Position numbers and translations under genes: made by a program. DNA of 64,000 nucleotides, from positions 85,131,141-85,195,140 of the forward strand of contig NC_079487.1 in NCBI RefSeq assembly GCF_020520425.1, written 5' to 3'. This document shows positions 56,301 through 64,000 of the stretch, one piece after another (position 1 is the stretch's first letter; every line of letters begins with the position of its first letter). The notes beneath the pieces were generated by a model, which searched no databases, was not told the DNA's origin, and saw only the letters and a program-made list of their open reading frames with translations. Source of the stretch: Spinacia oleracea (Eukaryota > Streptophyta > Magnoliopsida > Caryophyllales > Amaranthaceae).

Positions 56301-58611
56301 CATACCAGAAACTGGTAGATAAAATATTCGCAGGACAAAAAGGCCGAAACGTGGAAGTGTATGTAGATGACTCCATAGTCAAGAGCAAAAAGGAGGCTGA
56401 TCTTGAAGGAAACCTTTGCAACATTGAGGCAATTTGGTATGAAGTTAAACCCAAAAAAATGCGTGTTCGGTGTTAAGTCCGGAAAATTTTTGGGGTTCCT
56501 GGTCAGTGAAAGAGGAATTGATGCCAATCCAGAAAAAGTAGAGGCCATACTCAACCTACCAGAACCAAAAAACATACGAGACATCCAGAGGTTGACTGGG
56601 AAAATGGCAGCACTCACCAGGTTCATCAGCAAGTCCGCGGATAAGTCCCTTCCTTTTTTCCAGGTGCTAAAGGGAAATAAAACGTTTAAATGGGAAGAAG
56701 AGCAAGAGAAAGCATTCAAGGAGGTGAAGAACCACTTGAAAAGCCTCCCAACCATAGCCAGACCAGAAGTGGGGGACATATTGCAGCTATACATCTCTGC
56801 CTCCAAGAAAACTGTAGCAGCAGCTCTGGTAGTCGAGAAAGATAAAATCCAGCAGCCAGTTTACTTTGTCAGCCACATCCTCAACCCTGCAGAACAGAGG
56901 TACCCCCTGATTGAAAAAATGGCCTTTGCCATCATGATAGCTGCCAGGAAATTGAAACCATACTTTGATGCACATAAAGTGCAAGTGTTAACCAATCAAC
57001 CTTTAGAGAAGTCATTGCAAAGGTTAGATACCTCTGGTAGACTCCTGAAATGGGCAGTGGAACTCTCAGAACATGACATCGAGTACAAACCCAGAACCGC
57101 CTTAAAAGCACAGGCACTGGCAGATTTCATAGCAGAGGCATCGTACGAAGAGGAGGAAGAGCCATTGGAGACTTGGCAGATCTCGGTAGACGGCTCCGCG
57201 GCAGTCACAGGGTCGGGTGCAGGTATCATAATGGTATCACCAGAAGGCAACGTTTTCGAGTATGCTATAAAATTCAAATTCAAAGCTTCAAACAATGAAG
57301 CAGAGTATGAGGCAGCAATCGCAGGAATCCAGATGTGCAAAGCAGCGGATGCTAAGAAAATAGTGCTCAAAACCGATTCACAGCTGGTGGCCAGCCAATA
57401 TAGAGGTGAATATGAAGCCAGAGAACCGTCTATGCAGAGGTACCTGACATTGATGAAAGAGGCAGTAGCCCAGCTAGAAAGGTTTGAGATTCAACTGGTT
57501 CCCAGGGCAGAGAACAATCAAGCAGACGCCTTATCCAAGTTAGCAAGTTCGACGTTACAAAACTTGGAAAGAACAGTGATGGTAGAGGTCCAGGAAGAAA
57601 AGAGCATTGACAAAAAGCCTGCAGTTAACTTCATTGACACTGAGCCACAGTGGTATGACAGTATAGTCTCATACAAGCTGGGAAGGGGCCTTCCCACAGC
57701 AGAGCAAGAGCAGAAAAAAGTAAAACGAAACGAGCATTGGTTCGTCATTTACCAGGGTAAACTGTACAAGAAATCCTTTTCCTTGCCTCTGCTGAGATGT
57801 GTATCAACAGAGGAGTCGCAACGAGTCATTGAGGAAATACACGAGGGAATATGTGGAAATCACATAGGTGGCAGGACATTAGCCTTGAAAGCTCTCAGAG
57901 CAGGATACTATTGGCCAACCATGGTAAGTGATTCTCAAGCATATGTTAAAAAGTGCGACAAGTGCCAAAAATTCGCCCCAGTGATCAACCAGCCCTCTAA
58001 TGACTTACAGCCAATCATCAACCCCATACCATTCGCCCAGTGGGGAATGGATATTCTGGGACCATTCACAGCAACAAGCGGAGGAAGAAAATTTCTGATC
58101 GTGGCAGTTGACTATTTTACTAAGTGGATTGAGGCAGAGCCCACTAGAAGCATAACAGCCAAGCGGATGAAGGACTTCATCTGGAAGAACATTGTGACAA
58201 GGTTCGGCATCCCAGAAAGTTTAGTCTTCGATCATGGAACACAGTTCGACTGCACTCCTATAAAGGATTACTGCGCTGAACTAAGAATAAAATTCGCATA
58301 CGCATCTGTATGCCATCCCAGAGCAATGGTCAGGCAGAGGCAGCAAATAAACAAATCCTGGGAGCACTGCGAAAGAAGGTAGAAGATTTTAAGGGTGCAT
58401 GGGCCGACCTTATTCCAGAGATCTTGTGGTCCTCAGAAGAACAGTTGCCACTGGAAAGGGAAAGGCAGAAGGAAAATTCACTGCCAACTGGGAAGGACCT
58501 TACCAGATCACAAAAGAGGTAGCCCCAGGCTCGTACCATCTAATGACGATGGAAGGAAGAGAATTGAAGAACAGTTGGAATGCCAACATGCTAAAGAAAT
58601 ACTATGTATAG
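53373..58611 (+). pseudogene. Gypsy (Tat) Gag-Pol, multiply broken
   Basis: Gag starts at ATG 53373. The frame must shift between 53687 and 53890 to enter the long ORF that ends at 55996. Order: Gag core (WFGKIPKGTITSFRQLAILF), a Cys/His motif CDFHKDHGHLTEEC, protease DGGSS at 55191, RT start, an in-frame TAG at 55994-55996, RT palm with YVDD at 56360-56371, a one-base frameshift near 56401-56409, RNase H and a second RNase H-like domain (VDGSAA, NNEAEYEAAIAG, TDSQLV, NNQADALSKLAS), H2C2 zinc motif, integrase (MDILGPF, FDHGTQFD), a one-base deletion near 58313-58320, then NGQAEAANK. Near 58437-58460 the integrase jumps straight to the C-terminal GKFTANWEGPY...WNANMLKKYYV block, so a few hundred residues appear deleted. 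It cannot make its own enzymes. Confidence 0.9.
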
Positions 58612-58868
58612 ACACAAGAAATTAATACTATAACAAGGCAATAGAAGCCAGAGTAGTTCTTTACTTTTGTAATTTTCCACGTTTACAAGCATAGTAAAAA
58701 TTGGCCCAGCTACCTTCGATAAGAAGAAAACGCGTCAGGTCTCTTAGAAAAGTAAAAGGTGAATGGCTAAAACTCGTACAGAGAAAAAACGCTATCCACA
58801 AATAACTTGGTCTGATCAACCAAGTTATTGGGTGAGTTTTTCTCAACGAGATTTTGGCGAAAACATTT

Positions 58869-59260
58869 CTCGAGTTTTGTCCTGGCCAAAGCCAGGACAA
58901 TTCAATGATGCGCAGCCCAAAGTAGGCTGGAGTAAATACGAAGACACTTCTTGAGTTTTGTCCTGGCCGAAGCCAGGACAATTCAATGATGCGCAGCCCA
59001 AAATAGGCTGGAGTAAATACGAAAACACTTCTTGAGTTTTGTCCTGACTATTCAACGATGCGCAGCCCAAAGTAGGCTGGAGTAAATACGAAAACACTTC
59101 TCGAGTTTTTTCCTGGCCAAAGCCAGGACAATTCAACAATACGCAGTCCAAAACAGGTTGAAGTGAATATAGAAATACTTCTTGAGTTTTGTCCTGGCCA
59201 AAGCCAGAACAATTTAACAAAACGCAGTCCAAAACGGGCTGGAAGAAAATACGGCAATAC
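58869..59260. repeat. 81-bp tandem repeat, five copies, each with a palindrome
   Basis: Units begin TCT[CT]GAGTTTTGTCCTGGCC at 58869, 58949, 59030, 59099 and 59180. The third has a 12-bp deletion. Each intact unit contains TCCTGGCCAAAGCCAGGA, a 7-8 bp stem with a short loop. It is non-coding and lies between pol and the antisense ORF of the gypsy element. Confidence 0.9.
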
Positions 59261-59663
59261 TCCATAAGCAGTAACACCTCATAAGCTCGGACAAGGCAAG
59301 AGCCAAAGTGAAAGTGACAGTGCGCAGCCTAGAATAGGCCAGAACAATCAAACACGCAAAGCAGGTCAAAAGGAAATATGGGGGAAGCAAAACAATAAAA
59401 ACATAGCAAGTAGAAAAACAAGGTAAAACGCAATATAAGCACGATGAGCTAACAAACAATGGGACCGGCGGCTATACCTCAAAAACTTATGCAATGTACA
59501 GCCTTACAAAATGGCCACTGTCGATCAAAACTAAAAACGATAAATAGTATTTCCAAGAACAAATTTTTACTCTCCACGCAGAGAGGACAAAACAACTAAA
59601 AGAAATAAACTATGCATTGGCTGAGGTAGTGCAAGATGAACATGGGGACAGCCGCCTGTGCCA
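59261..59663. other. Spacer between the tandem repeats and the antisense ORF
   Basis: No gene seen. It would contain the 3' UTR of the antisense ORF. Confidence 0.4.
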
Positions 59664-62600
59664 TTATTGCCCAGCATTATCTTCAGCATCAGACAGAGGC
59701 AACTCCCCAGGGTGGACATTTTCAACACAATGATCAGGTACCCCATCATCCTCTGGCACCGTACCGCCTGCAGCCAAACACGCTTGCTCGGCCTCCCTCT
59801 TCTTTCTCAGAAGCTCAACATGGAGCCCAGCCAACCAAGCAGCTTCGATAGGAGACCAGTCAAGATCAGGATGCTTCTCCTGCACTATTAGCGAAGCAGC
59901 CTTCCAACCGCCATCATAGCTCTGAGTGCGTAGAGCATACTGCTCATCTGACCGACGGAAGTCGCGAACGGCAGCCGCAAGTTGATCTTCGATGGAGTTC
60001 TGCAGTTGGGCCATTTCATTGTCATGAGATTGCTCAACAGAGAGAAAATCCTGCTGAAGAGTCTCAACTTTCTGCTGCTCGGTAACCAGATCAATTTGGG
60101 CCTGGGAAAAGTTAGTCTGCAGCTGATCACGCTCTTCAGTAACAAGCTTCAATTGATCATTGGCCGAAGTGAGGCAGGTCGAAGATAGCTCCAGATCATC
60201 AGTTAGCTCCTCAATTCTCTTCTTTTGGGCCTCTATATGAGCAGCGTTGGCAGCAAGTCGTTTCTGGTAAACTATGAAAACTTCTGTCAACTCACGAACA
60301 GCGTTGCCACACTAAGAACATAGAAAAAGAGGCAAGCATTGTAAGTAAGTGCATAGCAAAAGAAACGAACCAATGTACCAAAGGAGAAGAGAAATAAACC
60401 AAGTATACCTCCATGACCTTCTGACAAGCATTCGCCCCAGGGGTGTACAAACGCTCCTTGGGCAAGTCGCTGGGTAACTGCAGGCCTCTCAACATCCTCA
60501 GGGCAAGTGTCCCGCCTTTCTCAAGGTAGTTCCCATATAAGCTTTCTGATTCTGATACGTCCCAGCGCGGAACAAAAGTACGATCCGAAGCAGAAGGACC
60601 GGAGAAGATAGCAGCCAGCTCAGGGTCGGCCTGGGGACGAATGCGAGAAATTCTTTCTCAGCAAACTCCTTATGCCGACCTGTGATATGCAGGTCAAGAT
60701 CATCAGCAGCCAGATCGTTTCCTTGAATCTCTTGCTCCAAAAACTGTCGAAGGGAACTACCAGAGTTGTTGCTGCGATGGGGATCAGCCGCAGAAGGGGA
60801 GGCTCGGAGTAGCTCAGCCCCACCATCAAGCATGGGTTGTTTCCCAGGACGCTGAACAAAAGGCGGCTCTTCAGCTTCGATGTCCACAGGATCGGACGCA
60901 GAGCCCGAACGACCTGGATGGTCACGTACCTCATCAGCCACTTCCCCAAAGTCATGACCTGCATCCTCTGTTGGAGCTTCGAGCCCAGCCTCGAAATCAG
61001 CTCGGTCACGACGAGAGCCTGACAGGGCACCGCGATGGGAAGCCCCGCGAGAGGTCTGCCCTCGACGAATAGGAGTGCTCACAGAGCCAGTGGGTGTAGA
61101 GGAAACCACCCGGGACACTCTAGGAACGATCCCAGAACCGCCACCCCGACCAGATCGGCGTGTAGTACTTCTCCGGCTGCCCTCTATCTGGTCAGCCAAA
61201 ATTTGATACCCATTCGCAGCGGGATCGGGGGGAGCAGCGCAGATGAAGGAACCATCAGCCCGAACACCCAATTCCTCAAGGTTCAAGAATCGACGACCTG
61301 GAAATAAAAAAAACGTAAGGAAGAGAAAAACAACCCGCACAAAGAGAAAATAAAACACAAAGTGAGTAAGTAACACAGAACTAACCTTGAGGGTGAGTAG
61401 AACAAAGAAACATAGCGAACAACACGTCATTCCGCAGAACATAACTTGAATGCGGAAGCCAAACACGAGGCAACCGCCCAACCTCTTTACCGGCAGCATT
61501 AAACTTCGGCTCGGATGAAAAATGCTCAAAAGCCCTCTCCTCCAGGACAACACCATCTACAATCTCGACTCCCTCTAGTCGAGTCCGAGGCCGAACAAAA
61601 CCCCGAGCAACAGGAAAGTCAGCAGGGACAGCGAGCCAATAAAACCTATCCTTCCACTCCTTTTGACCGGTAGGCATCCCATGGCAGGTCAATCTTCCAC
61701 GATTGCAATAGATGGAAAACCAACCAATCTTGTTCCCAGTACCACTGTTGCGCAGATGATGGACTCGCTTACAGAGAGAAAGGGTCTCAGGGAACTCCAA
61801 AAACCGACAGACCCAAATATAGCTGATCAAAGTACGTACAGCGAAGGGGTGGAGCTGAGCTAAGCAAACATTAAACGCGCGAAGAATCTTCACCAAGGTA
61901 GGATGCAGAGGAAATCGCAAACCAAAGTCCAGACTATAGGCATAAACGCCTATGCATCCCTCTGGTGGATGAGTGATCCGAGCATCGTCGTCTGGCACGA
62001 TAAGTCGATAACCATCAGGCAGACCATAAAACTCTTTACCAACAACAGCGTGATTCTCTTTTCGCGCATCATCAGTCCACTTAACATTCAGCTTCGCGTG
62101 TAAGGGACCAAAAGCAGAGGCCTCAGAAAGGAAGGGCGTCGAATCCCCAGGAACGACATTCTCTTCCACGTAGTTTGGAAAAGGCCTCATCTCGTTTACC
62201 TGGGCCAAAATATCTTCCCCACCAGCTTGCTCATCCACAGAAATAGTGACATGGTTGGCCATCATAGAACGAAAAATAGATTCCCGGCGTCTGTAAACAC
62301 GTAAAGACAGTTTAGACTCATTAGCTCCAGCAAGCTGCTCAAAATCATCTAACCAGGCCTGTCAAGACAGAGGCTGAACATCAAGCCCTGGGGGGACATT
62401 GGACGGCGGATTTATCCTAACTATCCGCGACAGATAGTCATGGCGCATCTCCCTAAGAGTTTGACGAAAAGATGGGGACAGGTCGGCTGTAGAGTCAAGA
62501 CGCCCAGAATCACCCGCATCTGGGGGGGGCGACTCCTCCCCAGAGGATTCATCGTCAGAGGACAAAGGAATCACAGCAGGCACAGAGCGAGACAAAACAT

Positions 62601-62754
62601 CATGCATTGATTTGGTTCTGTGCTCAGCAAAAGCTCGAGTCTCCTCATCAGAAGATAAAGAGACAGAGGAGGGAGAAGAGGTAACATAGGAAGCAGAGGA
62701 AACGCTTTTAGCGTCTGAGCTACTAAGGTTTTGGCTATCAGATGCATCAGACAT
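59664..62754 (-). pseudogene. Antisense ORF of the gypsy element (gypsy-type transposon domain), spliced, broken
   Basis: Three exons by GT-AG sites on the minus strand: 62754-61386, 61297-60409 and 60311-59664. Phases fit at both joins. The N-terminal part is Ser/Asp/Glu-rich (MSDASDSQNLSSSD). The middle (about 62265-61390; MRPFPNYVEENVVPGDST, GLPDGYRLIVPDDDARI, GFVRPRTRLEGVEIVDG) matches the plant 'putative gypsy-type transposon' domain (PF04195 as I recall it), known from reverse-strand ORFs of Tat elements. Exon 2 is Arg/Ser/Gly-rich. Exon 3 is a coiled coil (AAHIEAQKKRIEELTDDLEL) followed by an acidic tail. Breaks: an in-frame TGA at 62364-62362 and a one-base deletion near 60640. The role is unknown. 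A gag-like or RNA/DNA-binding part is possible but not shown. Confidence 0.8.
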
Positions 62755-63515
62755 TGTGAACTGAAAGTCACAGGAAAAGGGAAAAAGGCACAAAGGTAAA
62801 TAACACAAAAAAAAAAAAAGCTACTCAACAATGGCGGAAGTTCAAAAACGACTCAACAATGGCGAAAAATACCAGAAATTGAAACCCAAAAACCTCCAGA
62901 AACACTAAATTCAAGCAAACAACAAACGAAAGTTGCACAAAAGAATCGAAAAAACAACAAAAGATAGAAACTTACCGGAAAAGGAAGATAGGGTTAGAAT
63001 CAAAAGGAACACGGCGACGGAAACCTCCCTTCGCGAAATGGCAAATGAAAACACGAAGGGCAAATGACCACCACAAGCAGCGAAAACACTAGCAATTGAC
63101 CGGAAAAGTGACGACAAACACAGAAATGAGCAAAAGATCGAATTTTGAGAAGACTTTTGCAAATAGTAAGCAACGAAGAATGAGAGCACTCGAGTATTTT
63201 CTTCAGAAACACCAAGGAGAGAGAAAGTAAGAAATGAAGATGAAGAAGGAAGGAAGTTACCTTTTTTTTTAAGAAGCCAAAGAAGAACGGCTAGGATGCG
63301 AGCAACGATACAGTTGCACAAGCAGGATGAAGGACACGTGTAGACCTCAGTTCAACTGAACTCAAGCATGACGAAGGACGGTCCAGATTGAGCGACGATT
63401 CCAATTGACTCTTCAGATGGGCAACGCGTGGCACAAGGAAAAGCCGGTTAAAATCCCCAAAGATTTCTTACCATTTCACCCCAAAGAAAGCCCGCCCAAA
63501 AAAAAAAAAAAAAAA
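62755..63515. other. Promoter/leader side of the antisense ORF
   Basis: AT-rich with several A-rich runs (poly-A at about 63490-63515). No conserved protein. By position it holds the promoter and 5' UTR of the antisense transcript. I do not see a clear TATA box. Confidence 0.4.
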
Positions 63516-63692
63516 AGAGCAGACCTAATTCGAGAAATTAGATCTACTCTTGAGGGACTGGTAGCAAGAGAATACATAACCAGGACAAAAGCAAAAAGCC
63601 AACAAAACAAGCATTACAGCCCCAAAGAGGCCAGATCAAGAACAGAAGAGCAGACCTGACTTAAAAAGTCAGCTCTACTCTTGAGGGACTAG
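63516..63692 (+). repeat. Duplicated hairpin plus purine-tract unit before the 3' LTR
   Basis: Two copies of AGAGCAGACCT - stem-loop - TCTACTCTTGAGGGACT, at about 63516-63560 and 63646-63690. Stems are CTAATT/AATTAG (63525-63530 with 63636-type partner at 63536-63541) and CTGACTT/AAGTCAG (63656-63662 with 63666-63672). The second copy abuts the 3' LTR and includes its GAGGGACT polypurine tract. Confidence 0.8.
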
Positions 63693-63693
63693 T

Positions 63694-64000
63694 TGTACGG
63701 GGTCATATCCAGAGAGGACAGAACATTAATGACAGAGCAAACTCTGACACCCAGGACACACCCAAGTCAAAGAAAGACTCTAAGCCCCAAGCCAAGCATA
63801 CGCAACCCAGGCAGATCAAACCTCCCCATATCACATATAGGACATAGAGCAGAGCCAGACAAAGTTGCATCAGTCCAAGAAAGGACCCGCAGGCTAAACG
63901 ACAACGACAAAGAATAAAGTACATCGCCGTCATACACGTGGCGGAATCCAAATAGGCCAAAGTACAGAATAGTACGCCTATAAATAGCACCCACATCACT
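63694..64000 (+). repeat. Gypsy 3' LTR, truncated by the window end
   Basis: Starts TGTACGGGGTCATATCC. The first 307 bases match 52807-53113 exactly as far as I can compare, including the TATA box. Confidence 0.9.

Larger units (their letters stand above)
52807..64000 (+). mobile_element. Ty3/gypsy element of the Tat type, 3' LTR cut by the window end
   Basis: The 5' LTR is 52807-53310, and the 3' LTR begins at 63694 and runs off the window. The 307 visible bases of the 3' LTR match the 5' LTR with no difference that I can see. Gag-pol lies on the + strand, followed by tandem repeats and an ORF on the - strand before the 3' LTR. Tat-lineage features are a gypsy order (RT, RNase H, integrase), an additional RNase H domain and the antisense ORF. 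Coding regions carry several breaks. CTTAC (52802-52806) is the candidate left TSD. The right side is outside the window. Confidence 0.9.

Noticed and set aside
58661..59277. Repetitive minus-strand ORFs with LSWLWPGQNSR-like repeats
   Set aside because: Translation of the 81-bp tandem repeat, a multiple of three, not a protein family.
1..64000. tRNA and rRNA genes
   Set aside because: I saw no complete cloverleaf or rRNA-like stretch. Only SINE remnants and the copia primer-binding site recall tRNA sequence.

Overview
This window is nuclear DNA from a flowering plant. It has spliced genes with GT-AG introns, long AT-rich intergenic stretches, and a transposon load typical of plants (Ty1/copia, Ty3/gypsy of the Tat type, L1-type LINEs, hAT, Mutator-like, Stowaway, Harbinger-like, Helitron). 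No species can be fixed from sequence alone. A eudicot, possibly Caryophyllales, is my impression only.

Only two host genes look substantially complete. The first is a seven-exon transmembrane-9 (TM9SF/EMP70) gene on the + strand, 12002-22588. Its 5.3 kb first intron carries a decayed antisense LINE, and its sixth intron carries a SINE-like insertion and another LINE tail. Exon 3 shows a reading-frame conflict. The second is a single-exon F-box gene (34704-35930, 408 aa). Host-gene fragments are also present: a GH17 beta-1,3-glucanase piece carried inside a Mutator-like element (near 39.8 kb) and the last exon of a possible RNase T2-like gene (52445-52753) cut off by a gypsy insertion.

Layout. 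1-3.2 kb: AT-rich, with a Stowaway MITE nested in a Harbinger-like element. 3.2-3.8 kb: 574-bp solo LTR. 4.1-6.3 kb: broken hAT transposase. 6.5-8.7 kb: LTR-like debris with a 14-bp minisatellite. 9.5-11.7 kb: MITEs and tandem repeats. 12-22.6 kb: TM9 gene. 23-25.4 kb: a Harbinger-like element, a leader-like fragment and a complete 282-bp Helitron. 25.5-28.8 kb: antisense reverse-transcriptase pseudogene interrupted by a 225-bp direct repeat. 28.8-33.1 kb: microsatellites and an AGATCA-type tandem repeat split by a 2.8-kb solo LTR. 33.9-38.4 kb: MITEs, F-box gene, SINE. 39.1-52.4 kb: Pack-MULE with a 9-bp target-site duplication, split by a young, intact copia element (40099-50659). 52.8-64.0 kb (end of window): Tat-type gypsy element with both LTRs partly visible, a damaged gag-pol on the + strand and a spliced but damaged ORF on the - strand.

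The main story is nested transposition. Target-site duplications let several insertions be bounded to the base: GCTCT (3.2 kb solo LTR), GATCA (29.6 kb solo LTR), ATAAC (copia), AAAGACTAA (MULE), a 16-bp TSD (SINE), TA (Stowaways) and A|T (Helitron). The copia and gypsy copies are the youngest. Their LTRs look nearly identical (copia) or identical over the 307 visible bases (gypsy).
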